From Onchocerca lupi (taxonomy: Eukaryota; Nematoda; Chromadorea; Rhabditida; Onchocercidae), in contig JAOVVO010000283.1 in assembly GCA_028564675.1 (NCBI GenBank), positions 1 through 64,000 on the forward strand: a DNA stretch of 64,000 nucleotides, written 5' to 3'. Positions 12,001-23,489 of the stretch are shown piece by piece. The notes below the pieces were generated by a model, which was given only the letters and a program-made list of their open reading frames with translations, ran no database searches and was not told where the DNA came from. The stretch's first letter is position 1. Each line of letters starts with the position of its first letter. A program made the translations under genes and the position numbers.

Positions 12001-14339
12001 ATTAAAAATTAACCTGTGAATATAATCATCAACATCCACAGGACAATCCAATTGCAGGACTAAATCGACGCGAGCAAAGTCCAATCCTCGACTTGCAACA
12101 TCTGTAGCGATCATTGCAGCTCCAGTTGTTTTGTTGTTAAATTTTTTGAAAACTTCCAGCCGCTTCATTTGATTCATCGTACCCCATAATCCCATCAATG
12201 AAAGGCCTGGCCGTAAATGGCAAAACGCTTCGGTCAAAAATCGCGCCTAAACATATTACTCCATAAATGCATCACAAAAATAAACTACGATTTTTTTTTT
12301 TAAATTGGATAAAGAATTGACAATGACCTGTTTGCAACACGAAACAAATATTAATGTTTTCTTCTTTCGATGATTCAATAAAAACGACCACAATACATTA
12401 ATTTTTTCTTCATCACTGCATATAAAATAACTCTGCAAAATTCTTCGTTATTTCAGACAATAACTGCTATTCATTAGTTTAAATTATATTTCTTACAGTT
12501 CCTGTGATTCTCCAATGCCATACTTTTGCTTTACTTTTTTCTTATAAATCAATACTTAATCTTTATATTTGTCCATAATAAAGCGAATCATGAGTCATCT
12601 GCTATTGCTGCTTCCTGCTCTGAATATTTCCAAGACACAAAATTTATAAAAATCCAACCAACTTTTCGGAAGTACAAAAAAAAAAGTCTGGGACAAGTAA
12701 TTAAATTCTACCTGCAGCAACGATTCCGGTGTAGCCTGAGGAGCATTTTCGTGAGCAGATATGTATAATGGATCTCGCAGTGCCAAACGCACTAAATCCT
12801 TCACATTTTTGGTTTGTGTGGCAGAGAAAAGCAATGTTTGACGATTTTTCGGCAAGTTTTCTAAGATTGCATTCATCTGTAGCAAGCGGAAAAATAAACT
12901 GGATTACAACATTATTCGATTATTCAGTGCGATATGTCTCTAACAACCATAAGTCAATTATGGTCGAGAAAAAACAAAAGTTGAACCGTTCTGTCTCACC
13001 AAGCTCTTCATCAAGATCATAATATTTGAATAGTTATATATGTTCCAAAATTACAGGATATATCTATTATATTGAATGATGCTTTACCTGTCTTGAGAAA
13101 CCAAGGTCTAAAATCCTATCAGCTTCATCAATGACAAGAATCTGCAGTTGATCACATGAAAATGTACTATTCTCGTCCATATGTTGCAACAATCTGCCAG
13201 GCGTACATACCACAATATTTACCGAACCTATTCGTTTGCTTTCAAACTCTACATCAGTTCCTAGAAAAATATCGAAAAATTATTTTAAAGCTATTTTTGA
13301 AAAACACAATGGAAATTTAATATGGATGATATTGACCAATTGAAAATTAAAAATAAATTATCACGACTGATATCTTTATTGAAATATGACTTGTGAGTAC
13401 TGGAAATAGATCACGGCGATGTTAAACTTTCGTGCTGCATATATAGTATTAGCAATAGATTAAAAATCAAAAAAATGAGTTTGAACATAAACAAATACTG
13501 CGAGTAAGCTAAATATTATATGAAATATACCTCCAATAAGCACAGCAGCAGAAAACTGATGATGTGCTCCGATTTTGTTCAGAACTTGAAATGTCTGGAA
13601 AGCGAGCTCCCTAGTGGGACTGATAATCAAAGCGCCTACTCCGTCAACTGTACGCGACCATCTTTGCCGCCACAAACATTCCAAAACCTGCAAAACCATA
13701 CATGAAAGATGGAAACTGTCATTGTCGAAATTGTCAAACTGGTGAAACTTGAAGCGGAATACGGAACGAAGAAGCTAATATCAATTATATTTTTATGGAC
13801 ACCGGCGCCTAACAATTGTTTGTCGAAGAGCATCATTATAAATAGATTTTTTTGCAGGGAATGTATTTTGAAATAAACATAAAGAGCCATAAATTATAAG
13901 AATGTGCGATTAAAACGGACGGGAATAAGGAAAGCAAGTGTTTTTCCACTGCCTGTTTTAGCAGCACCAACCACATCAGCACCGGTCAGTGAATATTGCA
14001 ATGATTCGCGCTGGATATCAGTAGGATTTAGGAAATTATTTTCCTCGAGACCTTGGTGTGTCGCTCTCGATAATGGCATTTGCGCGAATGAAGTAAATGT
14101 ACTGCTGTCTTCCTGTAATTCAAATTTCTTCACTATACTTTTCATATTATACTTTTCACAGAGATTATACTTCAATGAGATAAGAAGAGCAATTAATTCA
14201 AGTTAAAACATACTTTTGCGAAATCGGCATATCGTGCGGTTATTGACTCAACAGTTTCCTTCACAATTTTTCCATTTTTTCGTCGTTCAGAAATCCGCTT
14301 TTTTGGAAATTTACTGCCCTTGTTATGTGAATGATGCAT
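9056..14339 (-). CDS. ddx10: DEAD-box RNA helicase DDX10 (Dbp4 family)
   Basis: DDX10/Dbp4 is a nucleolar ATP-dependent RNA helicase that helps release U14 snoRNA and mature 18S pre-rRNA. All core motifs are readable in order: Q motif (NPTDIQ), I (AAKTGSGKT), Ia (PTRELA), Ib (TPGRLLQHM), II (DEAD, near 13120), III (SAT), then HRKKKTLIFVS, ATDVASRGLDFA and motif VI split by an intron (YIHR...GRTARMDANGEA). The C-terminal half has DDX10 signatures: GLAATPRVRFLKRIADKHQN, acidic patches, KGVKLSVKKVFTDDGVEIV, SGGLNIDEAKRQMEQIDQVD, LSWLPDPDKPKKYDGKW and a final LALLRSF just before the stop. I chose the ATG at 14339 because a TTTTTCAG trans-splice acceptor lies 8 nt upstream. An in-frame ATG at 14414 would be removed with the outron. 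Confidence 0.92.
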
Positions 14340-15022
14340 ATATACGACTGAAAAACCGTAACTGATTGCTGCAATGGAATCGGACTGAATCCATACGATG
14401 GCATGTACTGCCACTGCGAATAGATAATAGCTGACAAATCATATAAAAAGAAAAAAAAATTCAAATGACAACTACATGTGGTGTGAAGAAATTCTTGTTC
14501 TTGAAAATAATTTTAATTTATATCTTTCCATTGACTTGCAATTTTATCCATCTTTCATGAAAACAAACAAAAAATAAAAATGGAAATTCATATGCAGGTC
14601 CAAAAGATTAACATTGAAAGAATGGTATGGGAATCCATTTAAAATAAAAATAATGACTCTAATAAATATCCTCGTTTTCTCTATTTCTACGGGAGTTTGA
14701 GTTTCTCTCTTCTTGAAGATTAGGAAGGTCATTGAATACAAGAGGCCTAAGATAAGATGCATACAATTTTCAAAGAAATGAACTTAATATAACAAGAATA
14801 TTACGGTAACTTTACCAGTACAAAACACAATGAAATTAAACAAAGCTTAATTTTTTATTTACACCCCTTTCATATATAACATAAATTAAAATTAATCCTT
14901 TCATATATAATATAAATTAAACTAATACTGAATGCAAATCCTATGACATTAAAATAGCAAAAAATGATAACATGGTTATCGTCTAATTTTAATTTCCTTG
15001 AAAAGAAGCTAATCGAAATAAA

Positions 15023-15925
15023 CTATTTTTTTGACTTTTCTGCAGAAGACTGCTGTTGTTGCTGAATAGATCGAAGATGTGACTGCGTCTCCTCTTCCGC
15101 TGCTTGTTTCTTTCGTCGCATTTCTGTGTATTGTTGAATTTCTTTTTCTAATTCTTTATTTAAATCGCCAAGTGTTTTGCCTTCAAACATTACTGCCACA
15201 GCACTTTCAACAGAAGGAGTTTCCAAATGCTTCACAGGCAATTCGTTCACCATTTCCTTATTCTCCAAATGATATTTACTGGCTAAACGATGTAACTGAT
15301 CTTCCAATGATCGATGAGTCTGCAATGAATTATAGTATACATTGACCATTTATCGATAGAATTATTATTAGTCAAATATACTTCTAAATAAGATCTACAT
15401 CGTCGAGATATGAGGAAAAAAAAATCAAAAGTCTTTTCAAAAAAGTCAGTAATAACAAAAGTACTAGAGAATAAGAACATATATGAGAAAAATTATACAA
15501 TCCATTTCTACAAGAATTCCTTACTTCCATTCACTAAGAAATTTACTTGCTCCCAAAGATTGTTTAAACATAAAATTAAAAAGCAAAAAAGTCAAAAAAT
15601 GTTTGATCTTATATACTTCCTCAAAAATTTCCTCTACAGCTGTAACATGTTAGTTTTAATAAACAGTGATAGATAAGAACCTATCGATACTTCTTAAAGT
15701 CTTAAGATTAAAATGACTGCACTTAGTAATAGGACTGAAATGACAAAGTAATTCTACCTCAGGTGTAACATCCACAAGTCCATCTTCTTTGCCAGCCATT
15801 TTGGATTCATATTCTTTGATCTTTTTCAGGAATAAATTTTTCACTAAGTTATCAAACTTGAAACTTTGTGTCCCTGTACTTACCATTCGCCATCCTGAGG
15901 ATAATCCTGATCGTAACAACATCAC
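15023..15925 (-). CDS. Mitochondrial ATP synthase coupling factor 6 (F6), 2 exons, 154 aa
   Basis: Coupling factor 6 is a stator-stalk subunit linking F1 to Fo in the mitochondrial ATP synthase. Exon 1 (15925-15758) encodes a basic presequence (MMLLRSGLSSGWRMVSTGTQ) followed by LFLKKIKEYESKMAG and GLVDVTPE, which match the F6 core. Exon 2 (15319-15023, phase 0) gives a helical segment (LEDQLHRLASKYHLENKEMV), then ETPSVESAVAVMFEGKTLGD and a charged Gln-rich tail. The protein is longer than the mammalian one, as I recall for nematode forms. The start is supported by an acceptor (TTATCAG) just 5' of two consecutive ATGs. It lies 683 bp upstream of DDX10 on the same strand, which is rather far for a tight operon. 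Confidence 0.75.
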
Positions 15926-18716
15926 CTGATAATTATATTATGAACATTTGAAATGATACAAATGAATGAATAAAATTAAAGCATCGGTAATGCTGAATGC
16001 ATCAGTATCAATAAGAAAAAAAAAATCCACCATAAAGATGTCATACGTTTATGTATTCATTTATTTATGTCTTATTTTATTAATTTATTTTATATTTTAC
16101 TTTGTCTATTTATATTTTATTTTCTATGTATTTTATTTTAATATCTGCAAAAAAATATCACGAAATTCATTTATTTATACTTTATTTTAACCCCGACAAT
16201 CTCATCCACCTATCTAGAGAACCTCACTTACCTTTAAAACTACCAAACATGCCCAGAAACCCCACCTCTCATATACCTTCGGAATCCTTAACCATCTTGT
16301 CCTTCCCAAAACAATAGAAGGTTCGTCCTGCGTATATAAACTTTTTTTAGCTGAGACGCAATGAAAATTGTTACCCCAGCAGATTGTAAATGTAGTATCG
16401 AACAATTACTTGAAATATTAAAAAATATTATTTATTTTATTTTAATACTAAATTTAGTTTTTTGCATTACTTAACTCAATCACTTGCGCTATATTATCAC
16501 AAATCAAATAAGATATGCCATAAATTTGAATTTCATTAATCAATAAATCATTCGTTGAAATGGAATTATTCGATTTATTTATTTATATTTCATTTTATTC
16601 CTAATGTATATATATTTATTTATTCATTTATTTGATATAAATTAATCCAATTGTTTGATTGCATTAGCAAAATAAAGATTTACAGCAATCGACAAGGAGT
16701 TAGTACAATAGGAATTGCATTAATTAATAAATGAAATCATTCGATTCATTTATTTTATTTATTCATATTCAAATTTATTTTTCAATGTATACATATTTGT
16801 TTACTCATTAATTAATGAAAAATTAATTCAATTATTTGGCAATGTCCATTTCTCTCTTTTTTATTCTTTTTCTCTTTCTCTTTGTCTGAGTTAATCTTTC
16901 TTATTTTTCTCATCGAATAAAACCCTCTGATTTTTGATTCTTTGATTGAGGTCAGAAGATTAAAGTTGAGACTTAAATTTGACTTAACCTTTACAGAATT
17001 TTAATAAACACCAATATCGAGCTTTATTTACATTTCTTAGCACTCCATTAAATAGCAGTAGTTGGTAGTGATTGCAGCTGCACTTGCATTTGCAAACTGC
17101 AGTTATCGTTGCAGTTCTAAGCTTTAACATAAATGTTCTAGTCTAATCAAGTATATGGCAAGAGATTGTCTTGTTTACTTAAGTAAGATATGATGAGCAA
17201 ACGATCATTAAGTCTACAAGCACGAAAAGTATACCAATTCTCTTCTTTCCTTCTCTGTCTCTCTCTCTCTCTCTTCTCCCTCTAAAAACTTCCGATTCAT
17301 TCTCTTCCTTCATTCTATCTCTTAAAAAATTCAAAAATTTCAATTATTTATGTACAAAAAGATTACATTTTGTTGAATTAATAGATATTCTCGAGATTTT
17401 TTTTCTTTTTTTTTTTTTAATTTGGCAAGAATTTTCAAAAATTCAACAATTTACTACTTCAATAGTTGACAGATTGGAGACAATTATTCCAAATTGATTA
17501 GTGATATGATCTCTTTTGATATATTCTTAGTTTTAATTACACTTTTGACCTTTCCACTCATTTAAGTTCTCAAAATTTGTAATTAGATTTATTAATAATA
17601 TCTTGATTATATCAGACAAAACCTTAGTTGTATTTGATTTTTCATCATGATTATATTGCCTTCTTATGCAAATTCAACATTTATGAAATTATAATTTCAT
17701 TTTAACATTTCAATAAATTTAAATTTTAACCATTTCAGATTTTTTACAATTGGCTGATATTAATTTAATTATGCAAATTTTCCTCTTCTATTAATTACTT
17801 ATTGTTCGATAAAATCTTTTATTGATTAATAAGCAAGTGTGATATGTTGCGTCAACGAGCAATATGTTAAGAATTAATTTCATAAAATTTAAATAATATT
17901 TTGAAACTTGTCTCTTTCTTCATGAAACATCACAATGTTGATCATTTATTAATTAATTTCATAATCAATATCAATTATTTATCATTAATTTTATCAGAAC
18001 ATCTGTCATTTATTACTAATTTTTATCATAATGTCCGATTATTTTCATTCATTTCATAATCAATTATCGATTATTTATTACTGATTTTATCAGAATGCTC
18101 AACATTTGTTACTAGTTTTATTACAATATCTGATTATTTTTTTTAATTTCATAATCAATACCTATTATTTAATATTTAATTTTATCAATATATTTTGTAA
18201 TTTTTATTTTTTCACAGAATTTCATCAAATTTAAATAATGTTTTAAAATTTATAGCTTTCTTTTATGTCACAAAGAAAAAACTGAAGTTTCCAGAATTAC
18301 GGATTTCTTATGCTGATTTTAATCGACAAAACATAAAGCACCCTTTTTTCAATCAATACTACTAAATTCACAATTAAACTTTATTGAAAGTCATAGATGA
18401 ATCAATTAATTTGAGTGATTGAAAATTTCAAGAAAAATGAAGTTTGAAATCGTTTTTGTAAGAAATGAAATTATGATTAATTCGGTATGATAAGCAACTT
18501 TTTGACAATCAGTGATCACATAGCCATAAGTTGAATCGATTAATTCAATTTTTTTATAAATCTAATGGAAAATAAAATTTAAAATTGTTTATAACAAATG
18601 AAACTATAATCAATTCGAAATGATAAGCAAATTTTGATAGATATCATTATCACTTCTTTCTTTTTTTCTATTCTTATCTTTTCTATCGCAGAATGATTCA
18701 ACAGAATGATTGTTAG

Positions 18717-18875
18717 ATGTCTTTCCTTATTGATTCGTCTTCTCTATCGATCGATCCATCTGATGCTGTTCGTTTGAATCAAGCAAGTTTGGAATCTGAT
18801 GCCATTTCTTTCAATAATAATCAAATGTATTTAAAAGTTGAAGCATATCAGAAAAATTTTTTATTTTGCCAGTAA
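18717..18875 (+). other. Isolated exon-like ORF, 52 codons, unassigned
   Basis: The frame begins MSFLIDSSSLSIDPSDAV and ends NFLFCQ then TAA. It is preceded by an acceptor-like TCTATCGCAG (about 25 nt upstream) and ends in a good donor (CCA/GTAAGAATC). Composition is Ser- and Asn-rich but not repetitive, unlike its AT-biased surroundings. It could be the first coding exon of a plus-strand gene whose next exons I cannot find before the poly-T run, a relic, or chance. No family is recognised. Confidence 0.25.
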
Positions 18876-18880
18876 GAATC

Positions 18881-18885
<5 letters not shown>

Positions 18886-18930
<45 letters not shown>
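18886..18930. repeat. Long poly-T tract
   Basis: A homopolymer of about 45 T residues, the longest in the window. Shorter poly-T or poly-A runs occur at 38-56, 25229-25254, 29687-29709 and 35739-35763. Such runs are prone to length errors in assembly. Confidence 0.9.
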
Positions 18931-18932
<2 letters not shown>

Positions 18933-20048
18933 AGACTAACAATGAATAATCTCATTCAGGTCAAATATTATTTTGGCGTACTGTATAAAATTTGCATATT
19001 GCATTAGACTTGGTAGCTATCAGTATAAGAATTAAGTAAAAGCAGATTAATTTATCATGTTTTAAGCTAATTATAATCAAATTTAAATAATTATAATCGT
19101 ATCGTATCCCATAAACCTTGAAAGTGCGTGATACCGTATCTTTCGATACGTTGTAGAGCACATACTGTATCTTCACAACCAATATACCTATAGATTTTGT
19201 CATATTTAAAGATAACTATAATCAGATATATACGTGATCGTATAAAATATTAAAGTTATCTAGTAGCTTGTCATACGTAACTAGTACTTATGAAATTACA
19301 TGTTCCATCTGTTCGTTAAGTAAATTACGGTATTTTACGATATTTAAGTAGTAATAAACACTCCTCTTCCCTTTTAAGTATGATTCACTACAAAGAAAAA
19401 GTAAACATGCAGCTAAAATACATCGTTAAATTTTGTTGTACTTGAAGATTTTTCAAATGTAACAACAATTCTTTAATTTTGAATAAAATCTACATATTTG
19501 TATATAAATTCGAAATTGAAATACTAGAAATTGCCAATCTTTCGTCTCAAATTGAATTAATTCAAATTGAAACGAATTTAATGAGATCAAAAATTAATTA
19601 ATCAAATGAAACCAATTAGACAACAAAATATACGTGAAGCCTTAATACACGTATGAATTTACGTGTTCCATCTATTTGTTACGTGAAAATTATGCATTAA
19701 ACGTAATAAATATTTCTCTTCCTTTCTCATATATATATATATAAATGATTCACTATTGCTTGCTCATCAAATTTTGTATCGAAACGAATGGAACGATCAG
19801 TTTCTATCGATGTTTGCATTTGTCGATTAGAAATACCTTCGATTTTTCATTCTTCCAAAAGCTTCTTTTTTTCATTTCATCATCAATTTTACATTTCAAA
19901 AATTGATAATATTTTGCTTATCAGAAAAATGAATATTCAAAAATTTGCTCAAATTTTTTTAAAATTTCAACTAATTCAAATCAAAAATTAAATAATCCAA
20001 TTAAATCAATTTGAACAATTTTGACAAAATCAATAATATGTGTCGTTC

Positions 20049-20079
<31 letters not shown>

Positions 20080-21354
20080 GCTTCCATTTCATTCTCCATT
20101 TAATAAATGCTTAATTATTTTGTTTTTAGATAAAATAATTAGATTTTTTTTTACTTCGATGCTTCAATTTAAATCAATAAGTTTAACAATAAGACAAATG
20201 TTGATAAGTAAATTTCGAATCGGTCTTATGTAAAAATTATAAAATAGAAAATAAAGAAAGTTAAGTAATGAATCGAAAAAATTAATAACTTTTGTTAACT
20301 TTTAATTCCTACATGCTAATCAATAGCAATCAAAGTATTTCGTGTTTAGCTATATTGGAATGCTTAATTTGAAAAGTTTTAAAAATGTCATCCTCTAATT
20401 AACAGTTATTATTATTACTATCAATTGGCATATAAATGTTAAAGATTGATAAAAGTTTTAATTAAATTTTACTCATTTGTTATATTTAATTATTTATTCG
20501 ATCGAAATTCTTCAACTTTTATTTTAATTCAAACTACCTAAACAACATTACTTTCTATGAATTAATCCTTGATCAACATATTTTAATGATTCTATTTATC
20601 ATTATACTTGTATACATTGATAATTTCTTTTAGGTGATAAATGATAAATATATTTTTCATTGTGTTATATTGATTAGCCTTATCATAATGATTTTATCAT
20701 TCACTGATTAGCTTTATCATTATAATTTTATTATCATTATGCACGGATAGGATAATCACCATGTAAAATTTGATCATTTATAAACCAATCACTGATAATA
20801 TCATTAATTAACGATTATTTTGATTTTTTCTTTCTGATTGTATCGCTTATTCTGTATGTGTTAAAGTAATAGATCATCATTTTATAAGGATTCAGAAAAG
20901 TAAAAATGTGAAAAATTTAAATTTCAGAAAATTAATAGTTAATTGAAATTTCAGAAAATGACGTTATTTCCATTTCTTACGATACATCAGAAAGAATTAT
21001 TAGCAAAATATGATAGATTAAAATACAATTGATTTATTCTTAATTTGAAAATTTACTGAAATAAATGATGACGATGATATGTAGCTTGGCCTAGAATCAT
21101 ATTTATGAATTATAATTTTAAATTAGAAATAAAGTCTTTGAATAATTCTGTAAAAAATTAAATTCCCATTCATATTTAAATTTATTTGCAATTTATTTTA
21201 ATAATAACCATTCATAATGTATTTATATATTATGTGCTAATTCGAAATGATCAAAAATTTCTTAATTTATTGGAAAAAAAATTTTTTTTTCCCAATTTCA
21301 GATTAATTTTCAGCGAAATTCTGTCTAGAATTCTGAATCTGTTAGACAGAAGAA

Positions 21355-22386
21355 ATGTTAATTAAGCCAATACATATTTGGCTTTGTTATTTAATATTCG
21401 CATTAAGTAAGTATTTTTAAATTATTGCATAAATTATTGATTATTTTGCAATTTCCTTTTACAGAAATAAGTTCATAAATTTTCTTTTTTTTTTTCTAAA
21501 TGACTTTTATTGTGATTTCTAAGTTTTGACTGAATGAAATTTATAAAAGTGAAATTTGATTTCTTCAATTCAATAAAAGATAGAGGCACTTTTTTTTTTT
21601 TTTTTTTTTGAGATATCGTATCACATTAAGCATATGGAAAAGTTTTCTTCGATCAATTTAGACAATTTATAATACGAAATTATGAGTTTCCCGAGAAGTC
21701 TGGAATTGGCTAGCCAAGATTAGGAGATCTATGGGATCATTTTGCAGCCTGGCATAACGATAAATGCCTAAATTGATTGATGTAGCACTTCCTTCGTCTT
21801 CCGTGTCCTCGAAAAATGATTTATTAGGATAGTTAGGTTTAGATTTACGATAAGACATCGTACAATTAGATACCGTATTCTGATACTACTATACATAGCA
21901 TAGTATTATCTACCGTAATAGTCTTGTTTAAATCGCAAATTTCTTTTTTTTTTCTAGGTGATATAGTAAGTGGTCAGCTACATAATCCATTATCGCATTA
22001 CATCGAAGGACGCCTGGGCAACAGAAAAATTTGGTGGTGTCCATCGGGATACGGTATTCAATATATCGTACTTTCTTTCGATTTATTCAACTAACTTCAA
22101 ATACTGTTGTTATCTTCATTACAGTACCTGGAGCATTTTGCCTCAAATCTTTTATCTTAACTAATTTATTCTCATTATTTTAATGAATGATAACAAAATT
22201 TCAAATTATTTTCAAATTTCAGGATATTTGGCCTATTGTCCACAACCAACAGACTGGGACAGCTATAATTGGTGCTGTACTTGGCCATATTTGGGCTCAT
22301 GGAAACCATCCTGTTGTCCATTTGCTATTCCAACCGGTGCACTAATTGCTATTATCATTGCTTCCATTGTTTTAATAGCTTGTTAG
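21355..22386 (+). CDS. Six-cysteine single-pass membrane microprotein, Shisa/STMC6-like (3 exons, 103 aa)
   Basis: Exons 21355-21406, 21958-22053 and 22223-22386 join in phase (312 nt) with GT-AG borders. The N-terminus (IHIWLCYLIFAL) is a signal peptide. After it come exactly six cysteines in the spacing C, C, CC, CC (WWCPSG, AYCPQ, NWCCTW, PSCCPF), rich in Trp, Tyr and Pro. A transmembrane segment follows at once (ALIAIIIASIVLIA), and the protein ends after one more Cys. The six-Cys box immediately before a single membrane helix is the hallmark of the STMC6 superfamily (Shisa, CYYR1, VOPP1), membrane adaptors that often bind WW-domain proteins through a cytoplasmic tail. That tail is missing here. 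TTTCAG acceptors at 21297-21312, just 5' of the ATG, support the start. Confidence 0.6.
21667..21858 (-). CDS. Antisense DUF2452 (C1orf50-like) N-terminal exon or fragment
   Basis: This 63-codon ORF lies in intron 1 of the six-Cys gene, on the opposite strand. It reads MSYRKSKPNYPNKSFFEDTE, then NLGIYRYARLQNDPIDLLIL, then ASQFQTSRE. The block DP(I/L)DL..LA.Q.Q is like the conserved start of the DUF2452/C1orf50 family (DPLDLVALAEQVQ). It stops after NFVL; a possible donor (TTC/GTATTA) sits just before the stop. I could not find downstream exons for the rest of that domain, so this is either a truncated relic or a gene whose other exons I missed. Confidence 0.35.
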   Translation of the reverse strand: MSYRKSKPNYPNKSFFEDTEDEGSATSINLGIYRYARLQNDPIDLLILASQFQTSRETHNFVL

Positions 22387-22491
22387 TTTTTTCGATTTTT
22401 TAATTAATTCCATTTCATTTATAATTTTTTTTTTTTAAATATCCGGATTAATCAACAAAAATATATTGTAAAATAATTCTACTAGTGTTAA

Positions 22492-23489
22492 TTAAATCTT
22501 AATCATAATTAGGATCAAAGATACCGAATGATATCTTTGGAGTGATAAGGAATAACTTAGTATTTTCGTGGAAATAATAATCATTGAATTCTCTAATAAT
22601 ATTCAATCATATATTTGGTGATATTTATTAATGTATGCAAAAGACAGTTTTACATCGTAGAAGAATCATGCCATGTTAGCATCGAATCATCCTACCGCAG
22701 TATCGCGGTAAAATAAGTAAATTACACTACCGCAGTATCGCGGTAAAAGAAGTTTATCAAGATCGATAATTTGCAGTGCTAGTATTTCTATCATGTTGGT
22801 GTTGCTTCTGTTGTCCATTGTACAAGCAATTATATGATACCGATGAGAAGGATTATGATAGAAGACGCTGATAATAGTGATTTCGTGATAAGAATTATTT
22901 GCAAAATATCTTCACTTATCACTGCCATACTAAAATTTTATCGATTTATTTCAGATTTCAAAATTTCCAAAAATACATCACCAAGGATAATTATTGTTTA
23001 CTTTTGTCGTAAGTAAAAAGTAGTTTTTTTTTTTCATTTAAATTATCAAAAAATTTGTTAAATTATCGAAAATATTCTTTTACAACAGAGCTTTCAATGA
23101 GTATATTTTCAAGACTTATCAGTTTCATCGAATTATAATTTATATGAATGATAAGATCACTGTTGATCACTGAAAAAAAGATCACTATTTGATCGTTAAT
23201 CAAATCGAATTTAAATTTATTCATTCATTCTATTGTAATTTTCTTTTTCTCAATTTTATTTTCAAATGAGAAAATTATTTCTTGAGAATTAATTTCTCTT
23301 TCAATTACTAAGCATATAGTTGTTATCTTAAAATATATTTTTCAATAAGTATTAAATTAACAATAATCGTTGATTAAATCATATCAACGAGAATATGCTG
23401 CAAGATAAGTCTATCATTGATGATTAAATCTTAATCATAATAACGATCAAAGATATGAAATGGTAATTTGGAAGTGATAAGGAGTAAAA
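22492..23489 (+). repeat. Diverged duplicated segment (two copies, about 65 bp)
   Basis: 22492-22560 and 23424-23489 share AAATCTTAATCATAAT, GATCAAAGATA, and GGAGTGATAAGGA or GGAAGTGATAAGGA, in the same order and orientation. The roughly 930-bp spacing suggests a larger old duplication of this intergenic DNA. Confidence 0.5.
22693..22745. repeat. Two tandem copies of a GC-containing palindrome
   Basis: TACCGCAGTATCGCGGTA occurs at 22693-22710 and again, unchanged, at 22728-22745, a 35-bp period. Each copy can form a stem (TACCGC/GCGGTA) with a six-base loop. They are strikingly GC-rich for this AT-rich region and identical while the surrounding DNA is not, suggesting a mobile mini-element, a protein-binding site or a transcript hairpin. 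Confidence 0.75.

Larger units (their letters stand above)
15926..21354. other. Long gene-poor AT-rich region
   Basis: About 5.4 kb without a supported multi-exon gene. It contains TTTATTTATTT-rich low complexity (16060-16840), a C-rich block on the plus strand (16190-16400), a CT tract near 17240-17290, a poly-T run of roughly 45 bases (18886-18930) and a further T-run near 20056-20080. One isolated ORF at 18717-18875 looks exon-like and is listed separately. Otherwise I see only short AT-biased ORFs. Confidence 0.55.

Noticed and set aside
14339..15023. Coupling factor 6 as first cistron of a three-gene operon with DDX10 and UTP15
   Set aside because: The 683-bp gap and DDX10's own consensus acceptor do not exclude it, but nothing positive supports it.
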